DNA of 60,777 bases from Candidatus Bathyarchaeota archaeon. Lineage in GTDB: Archaea; Thermoproteota; Bathyarchaeia; Bathyarchaeales; Bathycorpusculaceae. Positions 19,219-27,243 of the stretch are shown one piece after another (the stretch's first letter is position 1; each line of letters begins with the position of its first letter). The stretch covers positions 1-60,777 of the forward strand of contig JAOZHU010000029.1 in assembly GCA_026014705.1 (NCBI GenBank), written 5' to 3'. The notes beneath the pieces are model-generated. The model made no database searches. It was given only the letters and a program-made list of their open reading frames with translations, and was not told the DNA's origin. A program made the translations under genes and the position numbers.

Positions 19219-20004
19219 TCAAGATAACCGAATCTTGTCTCCGGGCTTTACCCTAAATCTTTCAGCAGCATTACCTTGGTTTACGGCTATTTCAAAGTAA
19301 CCGTGACTCCCAAAAAGAGCCAAAGGCTCCTGAAGTTCAGCTTCGCCGTAAACACGACAGAATTTCAGCCGCAGCTTTCGGTCAGACAACTCAACATCAA
19401 CCACGTTTGCCCTGCCGATTCCCGCTAATTCATTCGCACGTACATTCGTAATTATGTTGCCAAAATTGTCCACATGCAAAACCTCGCCCGAAATCGCACC
19501 ATTGCTTAGCGTAACCTCTGCAAACTCAGGCTTTATAAAATCATGAATTTCAGACCCAAACTCCTCTGGCGCAATTCCATTGGCTAAATGCGCTGCAACA
19601 GGCGCAAAAACGTCTCGCCCGTGAAAAGTATCAGAGATACGCGGCAACACCAACCAGATATTGCCTATCTCGCGGACGCATTTTATGCCCTGCTGCTCCG
19701 CGGCCAAGACTAACAAGCCATTATCTGGACCGACAAAGAAACTGTGGCTTGTCTGTATCAGTATGGGGCGCCTTCTGGTGCCCACTCCTGGGTCAACGAC
19801 TGCCACATGAATCGCTCCTTTAGGAAAGTACGGGGCAGCAGAAGCCAACACGTAAGCGCCCATGCGTATGTTGAACTGGGCTACTTCGTGCGTCACGTCG
19901 ACTATTGCAGCGTCAGGGCTTATGCTCAAGATTGCGGCTTTCATCTCAGCCACGTAAGGATCCCTTAACCCGAAATCTGTGGTCAACGTGACTATTTTCG
20001 GCAT
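19219..20004 (-). CDS. S-adenosyl-L-methionine hydroxide adenosyltransferase (DUF62)
   Basis: A 261-residue SAM-dependent hydrolase (the duf-62 family related to chlorinase and fluorinase), which converts SAM and water to adenosine and methionine. The N-terminal signature ITLTTDFG-like VTLTTDFGLRDPYVAEMK, the VVDPGVGT motif, FVGPDNGLL and DTFHGRDVFAPVAAHL are all present, including the Asp-Arg-His set that activates hydroxide. The C-terminal barrel (HVDNFGNIITNV) is complete. It starts three bases after the stop of the MoaD/ThiS-like gene, so the two form an operon. Confidence 0.92.
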   Translation of the reverse strand: MPKIVTLTTDFGLRDPYVAEMKAAILSISPDAAIVDVTHEVAQFNIRMGAYVLASAAPYFPKGAIHVAVVDPGVGTRRRPILIQTSHSFFVGPDNGLLVLAAEQQGIKCVREIGNIWLVLPRISDTFHGRDVFAPVAAHLANGIAPEEFGSEIHDFIKPEFAEVTLSNGAISGEVLHVDNFGNIITNVRANELAGIGRANVVDVELSDRKLRLKFCRVYGEAELQEPLALFGSHGYFEIAVNQGNAAERFRVKPGDKIRLS

Positions 20005-20007
20005 CGG

Positions 20008-20292
20008 TCAGCCTCCATGCACCACTGGCACAAGCACAACTTCATCGCCCTCTTGCACCACCGTGTCTAAACCGTCTAAGACGCTGATTTCTCTGCCGTT
20101 AACAAGTATCAGCACGTTCGGTCTAGGGTCTTCGAGTTGCTGATCGATGAGGCTGCGCGCCACCGCAGGCACCTCTTTGGCAATTTGATTGATTAACTCT
20201 ATTACAGAAATGTTGCCTCTGCAGTTTAATGCCAGTTCGTTTGCGCCTGAATCATGACGCAGAGAACCGATGAACTTGACAGTTATTGCCAT
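20008..20292 (-). CDS. MoaD/ThiS-like ubiquitin-fold sulfur carrier or SAMP
   Basis: A small beta-grasp protein ending in the di-glycine tail VHGG, which is needed for adenylation and thiocarboxylate or conjugate formation. The start at 20292 (MAITVKFIGSL) gives the normal length of about 94 residues; a start at 20328 would add 12. It could serve molybdopterin synthesis, tRNA thiolation or protein conjugation (archaeal SAMP). The window contains no E1-like or MoaE gene that would decide between them. Confidence 0.85.
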   Translation of the reverse strand: MAITVKFIGSLRHDSGANELALNCRGNISVIELINQIAKEVPAVARSLIDQQLEDPRPNVLILVNGREISVLDGLDTVVQEGDEVVLVPVVHGG

Positions 20293-20411
20293 TTGTGCAT
20301 CAGCTTTCAGGGATATATAGAATAGCAACCCGTAGATATATCATTAACACTGATTCTCATAAAATGGCGGTTTGAAAATCGAACAACTGTGCAATTCAGT
20401 GCATGCGCGTT

Positions 20412-20786
20412 TTATGTTTCTGTGGCGTCTTCAGTCAAAGTCTCAACGATGTCGGTGGCTATCTGAACCAGCGTGTCAGCTTGCCGCATCATTGCTTCGT
20501 CGTTCACTTCCTCCAACTGCGACAACTGTTGCACTACTTCTTCGATTTCCACGAGAAAACGTAGAACCGCGTCATCTGTGGGTTTAGGTTTCCCTGCTTC
20601 GCCGCGTATTAGCAGCTCTATGAATGCGGGTTCACCCAAGCTGTAGTATATGGCGTTTCTGGCTTTTCTAATGGCTTCCAACAGCAGGCTGGGCGCCATG
20701 TAAGGCATTTTCCGCGCTGCCTCCAGCTCGGCTTTTGCCTCGCGCAAGTATCTTAATGCCCATCCCCTTCTGTAATCATCCATCAT
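20412..20786 (-). CDS. Helical conserved protein, possibly HEPN-like
   Basis: A 124-residue, almost entirely helical protein. The first half (RRGWALRYLREAKAELEAAR, then LLLEAIRKARNAIYYSLGEP) resembles the amphipathic helix pair of HEPN-domain proteins, but the RxxxxH RNase motif is not seen, so any nuclease role is doubtful. It lies 20 bases downstream of the S17e gene on the same strand and is probably co-transcribed with it. Function unknown. Confidence 0.6.
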   Translation of the reverse strand: MMDDYRRGWALRYLREAKAELEAARKMPYMAPSLLLEAIRKARNAIYYSLGEPAFIELLIRGEAGKPKPTDDAVLRFLVEIEEVVQQLSQLEEVNDEAMMRQADTLVQIATDIVETLTEDATET

Positions 20787-20806
20787 GAAATCTTTCCTCT
20801 TTACGA

Positions 20807-21040
20807 CTAAGCTTGCATTTCCGCTTCTTCAGTGCTTTCGTTTGAAGCTTCTGCTGCTTCCAACGACAACGTGTGCGTGATGTATCCTGCGATTTGGTTC
20901 CTCACTCTCGTTGTTGCTCCATGCGTGAGGGCGTCTACAGCGCGTTTGTTTTCTTCAAAATTGTTGGAAAATTTATTTGGAAAACGTGATAATAATTCGT
21001 TGGCTATTCGTTTGATTTGTTCGGTTTTGACTTTTCCCAA
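20807..21040 (-). CDS. rps17e: Small-subunit ribosomal protein eS17
   Basis: Archaeal/eukaryotic-type ribosomal protein S17e of 77 residues. The family pattern is clear: MGKVKTEQIKRIANELLSR, FSNNFEENKRAV and RVRNQIAGYITH. A short acidic C-terminal tail follows the conserved core. It is the first gene of a likely two-gene unit with the helical protein downstream. Confidence 0.93.
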   Translation of the reverse strand: MGKVKTEQIKRIANELLSRFPNKFSNNFEENKRAVDALTHGATTRVRNQIAGYITHTLSLEAAEASNESTEEAEMQA

Positions 21041-21175
21041 GTGCTTTGTTCCTCTTGAATGTTGTTGATTCTCTGTTTTTTAACGCTTTGATGGCGTAGT
21101 GTACCTCAATAGGCGAGTAGGCTTAATTTAAGTTTGCGGCTAATTTGGTAAGTTTAGCCTGTAACTGCTCACGTC

Positions 21176-21955
21176 TTACGCGAGTTTTATGTTGAAAAAG
21201 TGTTCAAAATTTTTTGCGATTTGTTCCGCCACATCATGAACAGTTATCTGCTTTACTTCGGCTACTGCTTCGATTACGGTTCGTATGAACGAGGGTTTGG
21301 TTAACTGACCATTGAACGGGGGTTTCCTGTAGATTACAGGGCCATCGGTTTCAGTCAAAAAGTTTGTAAGCGGCACTTTTTTGACGACTTCGCGGATGCC
21401 GTTGGAGTAGGCTGCTGGTGGGCCGTCAGTGATGAAGTAGTCGTGGTCTATTGCTTTGTATAATGCGTTCATGGGGTGGCTGAACCAATGGAGCAAGACG
21501 CGTTTAACGTTGTAGGATGGCAGCATTTCCACGATTTGGGTGGTTGTTCCTCGTGAGTGGATTATGACTGGAAGTGTCAGTTGTTCGGCTAGGTGTAGCA
21601 TTTTGTCGAAGACCATTAGCTGCTTTGCCCAAATGGTTTCGTATTTGTAGTCTAAGCCGATTTCGCCTATTGCGGCTACGCGTTTTTTCTCGTGTTGTTC
21701 AGAGATTAGTCTTAGTGTTTCCTCGAGCTCGTTTTCTTTAAGCACGTTTACGTTCCATGGGTGAATGCCTAACGCAGGGTAAACTACGTCGGGGTATTTT
21801 TCTGCCAGCCGCAGGCTGTCTATGCTTGTTTCCAAATCCATCGAGTTTGAGACTAACGCCGCAACATTTGCGTTTTTGGCGTCTGCGATGAGTTCTTCTG
21901 TGTGTTCGGCGTATTCTTTGTCTGAGAGGTGGATGTGCGCGTCAACCAGTTTCAT
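21176..21955 (-). CDS. TatD-family metal-dependent hydrolase
   Basis: Amidohydrolase-fold protein of 259 residues of the TatD DNase family. The metal ligands are visible: VDAHIHLSD at the start, the IGEIGLDYKY motif (about residue 97), PVIIHSRG (about 129), VLLHWFSHP (about 153) and FLTETDGPV (about 201). Members act as 3'-5' exonucleases in DNA repair or quality control. It stands alone and is divergent from the histone gene. Confidence 0.88.
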   Translation of the reverse strand: MKLVDAHIHLSDKEYAEHTEELIADAKNANVAALVSNSMDLETSIDSLRLAEKYPDVVYPALGIHPWNVNVLKENELEETLRLISEQHEKKRVAAIGEIGLDYKYETIWAKQLMVFDKMLHLAEQLTLPVIIHSRGTTTQIVEMLPSYNVKRVLLHWFSHPMNALYKAIDHDYFITDGPPAAYSNGIREVVKKVPLTNFLTETDGPVIYRKPPFNGQLTKPSFIRTVIEAVAEVKQITVHDVAEQIAKNFEHFFNIKLA

Positions 21956-22113
21956 TCTTTAGCCCTTAGTTGCTTTTTATGGTGGGTTGTGTGTTTTTAT
22001 AATTTTTCTTTTTAAAGTGAAATGTTTTGATGTTGAACGGCGATTTAAAGTGGACTAGAACAAAAAAGGTTAAATACAGCTTTAAAAAGAAAAAGAAGCT
22101 GCGGAGTGTCTTT

Positions 22114-22335
22114 ATGACAGATTTAGAAATAGCTGTAGCTCCCATGCACAGATTATGCAAGAAAGCTGGCGCTGACAGAGTGAGTGAATCTGCAGCGAAA
22201 GAGCTGGCTAAGGCGTTAGAGGAAATTGGCGTTAAAATCGCTAGAGAAGCCTTGGATTTCGCCATGCATGCTGGAAGGAAAACCATTAAGGCGGAAGACA
22301 TAGAAATCGCCGCAAAAAAAGTTATGGGCAAATAA
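22114..22335 (+). CDS. Archaeal histone
   Basis: A 73-residue histone-fold protein that wraps DNA. The ATG at 22114 (MTDLEIAVAPMHRLCKKAG) is chosen because it gives the normal histone length and has GGAG upstream; an in-frame ATG at 22027 would add a lysine-rich N-terminus that includes the promoter region. The core helix and KTIKAEDIEIAAKK motif near the C-terminus are typical. A TATA-like TTAAATAC lies about 45 bases upstream. Genes before and after it are unrelated. Confidence 0.92.
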   Translation: MTDLEIAVAPMHRLCKKAGADRVSESAAKELAKALEEIGVKIAREALDFAMHAGRKTIKAEDIEIAAKKVMGK

Positions 22336-22346
22336 CTTTCCCTCCT

Positions 22347-22362
22347 TTCTTTTTTGTTTTTT
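22347..22362 (+). terminator. T-rich terminator after the histone gene
   Basis: A run of T with a single G interruption begins 12 bases after the histone stop codon. Archaeal RNA polymerase terminates at such oligo-T tracts; no hairpin is present. Confidence 0.6.
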
Positions 22363-22510
22363 ACTGGGACTCACCGCTTAGGAACACTTTTGTTTTCCTC
22401 AAATTGGCAGAGTTTACTGTTAATCTTGCGTAGACATCTGTGATTGGGGTTTTTATCAGGTAAAGTCTTAAATAACGCGATAATTGTAAACCTTTAACTT
22501 AACAAACTAG

Positions 22511-22984
22511 TTGACAGTGACCAGTTTGGAACCTCTTACAAAACGTTCAGTTAAACTTCTAAAAATGCTCTATGAGAAGGGCAGGTCAACAAGCACTTAC
22601 ACTTTACGCGTTAAGCAAGACGAGTTGTCTGACCAGTTAAGCATAAGCAGACAGGCGTTGAACGTTCATTTGAGAAAATTAAAGAACGCTGGTTATATAC
22701 GCACTGGACGAGGCTTCCTTGATGTTACCGAAAAGGGCTTAAGTGCGCTCGGTGTATCTACAACGCCTGCTTTTATTCTGCTCAAAGTTTCACCTATCAA
22801 ACGCATCCAAGTTTACAACCAGATAAAGGAAATTGCTGTGACAAGGGCTTTCAGGATAGCGGGAGAAGTAGACGCGTTGATAATTGTTGAGAGAGAAAAT
22901 TTGGATGAGATCCTCAAGAAACTCTACGCCATAGAGGGCATCCAAGACACACGGTCATACGTCACCATAGAAGTCATCAAATAA
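22511..22984 (+). CDS. Winged-helix transcriptional regulator with Lrp/AsnC-like C-terminal domain
   Basis: The N-terminal part (EPLTKRSVKLLKMLYEKG, then QDELSDQLSISRQALNVHLRKL) is a winged helix-turn-helix. The last 75 residues (ILLKVSPIKRIQVYNQIKEI, and YAIEGIQDTRSYVTIEV) look like the RAM/AsnC effector-binding ferredoxin fold. The start is TTG at 22511; a GTG at 22517 is an alternative. It lies 62 bases upstream of L40e. A partial, decayed copy of this gene occurs at about 23.58 kb. Ligand and targets unknown. Confidence 0.8.
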   Translation: MTVTSLEPLTKRSVKLLKMLYEKGRSTSTYTLRVKQDELSDQLSISRQALNVHLRKLKNAGYIRTGRGFLDVTEKGLSALGVSTTPAFILLKVSPIKRIQVYNQIKEIAVTRAFRIAGEVDALIIVERENLDEILKKLYAIEGIQDTRSYVTIEVIK

Positions 22985-23046
22985 AACGAAAAAGTATATT
23001 TGTCAGAGAGCTATCTGAGTCATAACTAAAACTGAGGAAACACTCG

Positions 23047-23208
23047 ATGCCGATACTAGATCCTGTTAAGAAAACTATAGCGCAGCAGCATAGGCTGTAC
23101 ATGAAAATCTGCAGGGACTGCGGAGCCAGAAACGCTGGGACAGCCACGAAATGCAGGAAATGCAGAAGCAAGAACTTGCGATGGAAGAAACGCGAACTCG
23201 TAAAGTAA
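23047..23208 (+). CDS. rpl40e: Large-subunit ribosomal protein eL40
   Basis: A 53-residue ribosomal protein below the usual length cut-off. It begins MPILDPVKKTIAQQHRLY and has a four-cysteine zinc finger (CRDCG, then CRKC) followed by a basic tail WKKRELVK, the typical L40e pattern (the ribosomal part of the eukaryotic ubiquitin-L40 fusion). It follows the winged-helix regulator gene in the same direction. A broken second copy lies 0.4 kb downstream. Confidence 0.93.
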   Translation: MPILDPVKKTIAQQHRLYMKICRDCGARNAGTATKCRKCRSKNLRWKKRELVK

Positions 23209-23226
23209 TTTCTTTTGTTTGTTTTC
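23209..23226 (+). terminator. T-rich terminator after L40e
   Basis: TTTCTTTTG-type oligo-T tract immediately after the L40e stop codon, typical of archaeal transcription termination. Confidence 0.5.
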
Positions 23227-23360
23227 CTGTGTTGGTTCTTGTCTGTTAGCGATTGCCGGGAGTTGTTGCAGGTTGCTTTTCGGGGTTGTGGTGTTGATTG
23301 TGTAGGATGTAGTAAACTGATGCGTTTTCTGCATGGCATAGCGCTGGCTGCGAATTTTTT

Positions 23361-23381
23361 CTTATGCCCCCCCTATTTAAA
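23361..23381 (-). promoter_or_regulatory. TATA-like box plus G-tract element, copy d
   Basis: Read on the minus strand: TTTAAATA followed by seven G and CATAAG. Unlike the other copies, no convincing gene lies downstream of it on the minus strand. It may drive a short RNA antisense to L40e, or be a relic. Confidence 0.35.
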
Positions 23382-23575
23382 GTGCCTTGTTGAGTTTGGA
23401 ATGAGACATTTTTGCGTTGATGACGCCAATTTGCCGTGGGTATGTTGTTGGTTCAGGCGATAGTTTGGGTTGAGTCTCTATAGATGCAGGTACAATCTTC
23501 TTGGAAACCTGCGTGAAAAAGTGAAAACTTCATGTTAACAAAAGACAGTGAAAAAGAGGGGAGGGATAGACTGAA

Positions 23576-23795
23576 CAACCCTTTACAAAACGCTCAGTTC
23601 AACTCCTCAAAATTCCTTACGGTGAATGCAAATCCGCCAATATTGGATTCTTTGAAGAAGTCGATTGCACAGAAGGTTTAGTTGCTCATTAACCACTGAA
23701 TGGATTACGTTGCACGGTACGCTTAGCCTGCAACTAAGTGCCAAAAGTACCGCGGCAAGAACTTTCGTAAGAAGAAACGCATGCTCGCAAAATTG
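23576..23795 (+). pseudogene. Decayed partial duplicate of the regulator-L40e gene pair
   Basis: Translation at 23579 gives PFTKRSVQLLKIPYGE, matching PLTKRSVKLLKMLYEK of the intact regulator. From 23634 the DNA reads PPILDSLKKSIAQ, matching L40e PILDPVKKTIAQ, then two stop codons (one where the first zinc-finger cysteines should start), and later ATKCQKYRGKNF against ATKCRKCRSKNL. The regulator part is reduced to its first 20 or so codons. The L40e part has at least three in-frame stops and loses zinc-ligand cysteines. It therefore looks like a tandem duplication of 22.5-23.2 kb that lost about 0.5 kb and decayed. Confidence 0.85.
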
Positions 23796-23805
23796 ATATT
23801 CGAGA

Positions 23806-24420
23806 TTAAAGGGTATTCATTAGAGTTTCCATGTTGAAAATCGTGTTAGCGCAGCCGTTCTTTATCAAAGGAACCGCCTGTGCAGCCACAGCATTACCGC
23901 TTAAAATAGTTTCAGACAGCCTAATTTCCTCGCCGCACGCCACGCCCACAACGCCCTCGTACCTTGCAGTTTTCAAGATTTTGGGAACACATGAACCACC
24001 TGGCAAAACGTAAACGTCATACCCTTTTTTCTTTGCCAGACAATCTGCCTTATTAACCAAACAGTCCGGAGAACAATGCATACAGGAATAAGAGGGGATG
24101 TTTGGCTCAAAAACCGCTTTGCAGCGGTTATCCATGTATTTTCTGGCGCAATGCGGCAACAGCAAGGCTCGCTTTTTCGTCTGCAGAAACTTTTTTCTTT
24201 CAATAAGGTTTACAGCCTGCAAATCAACGAGGTCTTGGATGAGGACAATGGCGTCTGAAAAATTCAACCCTGTGGCTTCTTGTATCCTAAACTTCCTGAT
24301 GATTCGCTGCAACGTTTCAAGCAGTGACTTATGCATGCCCTTCTGATAGCTTACTCTAGCTAATTCGGCGAAGAAGAACCGCGGTACCTCCGACAAATCG
24401 AAAGTAAACCTATAGGGCAT
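23806..24420 (-). CDS. DUF116-family cysteine-rich protein
   Basis: A 204-residue protein whose second half carries the DUF116 pattern: LLLPHCAR, then a cysteine cluster (SCMHCSPDCLVNKADC) and the glycine-rich VLPGGSCVPKIL, and VGVACGEEIRL. The cysteines suggest an iron-sulfur or metal site. DUF116 proteins often neighbour radical-SAM or cofactor enzymes, but no such neighbour is seen here. The first 70 residues are helical. The function of the family is not established. Confidence 0.8.
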   Translation of the reverse strand: MPYRFTFDLSEVPRFFFAELARVSYQKGMHKSLLETLQRIIRKFRIQEATGLNFSDAIVLIQDLVDLQAVNLIERKKFLQTKKRALLLPHCARKYMDNRCKAVFEPNIPSYSCMHCSPDCLVNKADCLAKKKGYDVYVLPGGSCVPKILKTARYEGVVGVACGEEIRLSETILSGNAVAAQAVPLIKNGCANTIFNMETLMNTL

Positions 24421-24490
24421 AAACCAAAAAATAACTATTCACACTTAAAAGAATACCGTTGCTTCCCGTCTAGTAAGCGCCAAAGGAAAA

Positions 24491-24970
24491 TTAGGTTGCC
24501 TGCTCAACTGCACCTAAAAGCTCCTTCAACGCGAGCAGCTCTTCACGCAACTGTTTCACTTCACCCTCCAATGCATCAACCCGCAATTCCGCCCCCTTCT
24601 TTAATTCCTCAATTTCCATAATCAAACCCGCGCGCTCAGTCTCCAAAATCCTCATTCTCTCACGCAAAATCCTCAAAGTACGCGTTAACCCCGCTTGAAC
24701 CGCGCCGATTCTTTCAATAACACTCTTAGCGCATGTTGCCCCCGCTGGTTTTGTTGAGTCTTCGACCCGTGACCTAAATCTTGCCCTGCAAGCAGGACAC
24801 TCAAAAATCCCAAAATAGAAATCGGGTGAAGCCCTATGTGCCTTCCCTTTTCTGAATCGAACATGCCAGCTTTTAACGGCAACAGGGACTTCTGCTCCAC
24901 AGTTTGGGCAAACTGCCACCCGCCCAAAAGCCTCCTCCAACTCGCCATATATAATTGAGGAAATTTGCAC
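24491..24970 (-). CDS. Zinc-finger and coiled-coil protein of unknown function
   Basis: A 159-residue protein. The N-terminal half has two CxxC pairs (AVCPNCGAEV at about 20-29 and FECPACRARF at about 56-65) that should bind one zinc. The C-terminal half, from about residue 85 to 157, is a strong coiled coil rich in Leu, Glu and Arg. No enzyme motif is visible. It stands alone, leftward, upstream of the DUF116 gene. It may be a structural or regulatory adaptor. Confidence 0.7.
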   Translation of the reverse strand: MQISSIIYGELEEAFGRVAVCPNCGAEVPVAVKSWHVRFRKGKAHRASPDFYFGIFECPACRARFRSRVEDSTKPAGATCAKSVIERIGAVQAGLTRTLRILRERMRILETERAGLIMEIEELKKGAELRVDALEGEVKQLREELLALKELLGAVEQAT

Positions 24971-25068
24971 TTAAGACTTACTGTATTCTTCAAATCGTGA
25001 AAACACAAAATTTTAGCGTAATCGGCTGGTATAAACTCAACGCCAAAAATAGAAATAGAAAAAGAGTG

Positions 25069-26043
25069 TTAAATGCTTATTTGAAACATTAACCTTTCAA
25101 CAAGTTCCTTGTACCTGTTGCGGATGGTAACTTCAGTCACCTGCGCTATCTCGGCTATTTCCCGTTGCGTTTTCCGTTCACCAGTCAAAACCGACGCGAT
25201 ATAACTTGCAGCCGCAGCAATGCCTGTGGGACCACGACCTGAAGTAAGCTTAAGCTCCTTCGCAGCCGCCAAAATCTTATGCGCAATCTCCTCCACTTTC
25301 CCCTGCATCGTAAGCTGATTAGAAAACTTGGTTATGTACTGGCTGGGTCTAAGCGGCGGAATAGAATAATTCAACTCCTTAATCAGAAAACGGTAACTGC
25401 GACCCACTTCTTTCTTATTCACAGTAGACGACTGAGCGATCTCATCCAACGTCCTCGGCAACCCACATTGCCTACACGCCAAATAAATCGCCGCGGAAGT
25501 CACACCCTGAATCGAACGCCCACGAATCAGCCGCTCTTTAACGGCTTTGCGGTAAATCACCGAAGCAGTTTCCAGAATGTTCTTGGGAAGAGTCAAATTG
25601 TTAGAGATTTTCGTAATCTCAGACAAGGCAAAAGCCAAATTCCGCTCCGTCGCATCGGAAACTCTTATGCGCCGCTGCCATTTCCTAAGCCTGTACACCT
25701 GCGCCTTCTGCCCAGGCGAAAGGCTTTTGCCATAGATGTCACGGTCATGCCAATCAATAGTCGTCGACAAGCCCTTATCATGTATAGTGTACGTTAACGG
25801 GGCGCCAACTCGCGTACGCTTCGACCGCTGCTCATCATCAAAAGCACGCCATTCAGGTCCTCTGTCAGCTATCTTCGCTGCTACAACGAAGCCGCAGTCC
25901 ATGCAGACTATTTCGGCGCATTCGTAATCACGCATGATTCTGGTGCTGCCGCACTCAGGACAGGATTGAACTTTGAACGGTTCAACACGCTGCGTTGAGG
26001 CAGGAGAGGCTACGTCTCCACGCAGTTCGCTGTTTCCACTCAT
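25069..26043 (-). CDS. tfb: Transcription initiation factor TFB
   Basis: Archaeal homologue of TFIIB, which recruits RNA polymerase to the TBP-promoter complex. The N-terminal zinc ribbon ([20 protein letters not shown], about residues 29-48, then MDCG), the B-finger/linker ([12 protein letters not shown]) and two cyclin repeats (first about residue 125, second about 225) are all present. Length of 324 residues is normal. Its ATG overlaps the stop of the upstream gar1 gene by four bases, the usual archaeal gar1-tfb operon arrangement. Confidence 0.96.
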   Translation of the reverse strand: MSGNSELRGDVASPASTQRVEPFKVQSCPECGSTRIMRDYECAEIVCMDCGFVVAAKIADRGPEWRAFDDEQRSKRTRVGAPLTYTIHDKGLSTTIDWHDRDIYGKSLSPGQKAQVYRLRKWQRRIRVSDATERNLAFALSEITKISNNLTLPKNILETASVIYRKAVKERLIRGRSIQGVTSAAIYLACRQCGLPRTLDEIAQSSTVNKKEVGRSYRFLIKELNYSIPPLRPSQYITKFSNQLTMQGKVEEIAHKILAAAKELKLTSGRGPTGIAAAASYIASVLTGERKTQREIAEIAQVTEVTIRNRYKELVERLMFQISI

Positions 26044-26297
26044 GCTCTTTTGCTACGCTCCCTTTTCGAGAGAAGCAGATACAGCTGCTTATTGACTAGT
26101 TTTTCCGGCGCTTTGATTGTTGGTTTCACCACTGCATACGGCGAAGCCACAGGACCAATTATGTCAAAAACTCTGCCAACAGCATTCAAGCCTTCGTCAA
26201 CAACAGCAGAACTCATTTTTGGCGGTTCAGCGATTTTTACAATAACGTTCCGGGATGGCGTTACATTGATGACCTTGCCCAATCTCTGCAAACGCAT
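26040..26297 (-). CDS. gar1: H/ACA ribonucleoprotein subunit Gar1
   Basis: A short beta-barrel protein that binds Cbf5 and promotes turnover in H/ACA-guided pseudouridylation. The family pattern is seen in [38 protein letters not shown] and the basic tail [11 protein letters not shown]. The start is taken at 26297 (MRLQRLG); an upstream start at 26315 would add six residues. It overlaps tfb by four bases and is co-transcribed with it. Confidence 0.9.
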   Translation of the reverse strand: MRLQRLGKVINVTPSRNVIVKIAEPPKMSSAVVDEGLNAVGRVFDIIGPVASPYAVVKPTIKAPEKLVNKQLYLLLSKRERSKRA

Positions 26298-26435
26298 ACC
26301 CCTCTCGAAAAACAAGAACGTGAACGTGATACATTATTTAAACCTTTCTACCAACGATGATATACACACAGTCGCACGTGTACTTTTCTAAGTTACTCTT
26401 ATAATTTGCGTGTTCGTAAAAAGGCGCTTTTGTGA

Positions 26436-26831
26436 CTATGCTTGCTGCTTGGGCGGTTCGGTTTTGCTTTCAGCAGCCTTTTTCGGCTTTTCAATGATTT
26501 TCGCGTTAACCTGAACAATTTCGTCTGTTATTACGTTCCCTCGCACTGTTTTCCGTTTCCTCTCGCCTTCTTTTTTGGGGTTAAACCCTACTCCGCCGCT
26601 TAATACGACGTTTCTGCGTACGCCGCCGTGGACGCTGGGGCGCATAGGGACACCGTCTTTATCTGAACCACCAACTATTTGCACTTTATGAGCAGGCAAC
26701 TCCAGTATCGCGCCGTCTATCACTTCACCAATTTTTCTCCCGATAAGCGGCGTGGCACGTGATTCTTCAAGCTCAACCACTTTGGAAGTTCCTGTTTCAG
26801 GATCAGACACGATTACCTTGAACTTCGCCAT
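26436..26831 (-). CDS. rps6e: Small-subunit ribosomal protein eS6
   Basis: Ribosomal protein S6e. The start at 26831 (MAKFKVIVSDPETG) matches the family; an upstream start at 26870 would add 13 residues. Recognisable segments are LIGRKIGEVIDGAILELP, VQIVGGSDKDGVPMRPSV and the basic KEGERKRKTVRGNVI motif. It has a Lys/Pro/Glu-rich tail. It lies 140 bases to the right of gar1-tfb on the same strand. Confidence 0.95.
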   Translation of the reverse strand: MAKFKVIVSDPETGTSKVVELEESRATPLIGRKIGEVIDGAILELPAHKVQIVGGSDKDGVPMRPSVHGGVRRNVVLSGGVGFNPKKEGERKRKTVRGNVITDEIVQVNAKIIEKPKKAAESKTEPPKQQA

Positions 26832-26937
26832 TTGACAGTTAACTCTCCAGCGCAGTAAGAAATTAAGCATCTCTCTATTAAGGATTTATCCATGAGAAAA
26901 TTAATTTATGTAAGAACTTTTTAACCTCCAAACCTTC

Positions 26938-27132
26938 TTAGACTCTCGGTGTAAATGCTTCTATGTTCCATTTACTGTCATTTCGCCATACTCTGCCAGC
27001 TGGCTTTGCACAGTTGCCTTGTCTCGCCATGAGGTGTGGCGGCTGTCTTTTTAAGTCGTCTTCTGTGAACTCGTGTGGACTTATTTCATAACGTTCTGAA
27101 TGCTTTTGTGGCCGAGTATTTTCTCTGAATGA
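26938..27132 (-). pseudogene. Possible remnant of a protein-coding gene
   Basis: The 412 bases between S6e and the first SGNH gene contain a minus-strand open frame of about 64 codons with protein-like composition (ISPHEFTEDDLKRQ, and PAGRVWRNDSKWNIEAF). It has no suitable start near its 5' end and is closed upstream by a TAG at 27133. It could be the C-terminal relic of a lost gene. No family is recognised, and chance cannot be excluded. Confidence 0.3.
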
Positions 27133-27243
27133 CTAGAGCAGAGTTTACTACGATAGATAACTCTTGAATTATTTTATGCGCATCAAAATACAGAGAATTA
27201 GACTACGAAAGACTTATAGGAATTATAGTCGATTGATAGGAGG

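Noticed and set aside
20412-20786. HEPN toxin-antitoxin component next to S17e.
   Set aside because: The HEPN RxxxxH motif is absent and no MNT nucleotidyltransferase lies beside it, so a toxin role is not supported.
22027-22113. N-terminal 29-residue extension of the histone, rich in Lys.
   Set aside because: It covers the TATA-like sequence and leader, and histones of this family start at MTDLEIAV; the later ATG is preferred.
23056-23334. Minus-strand frame of 92 codons opposite L40e and its 3' flank, downstream of the G-tract element copy d.
   Set aside because: It is antisense to L40e. The Thr- and Gln-rich composition reflects the opposite strand, and no ribosome binding site is seen.
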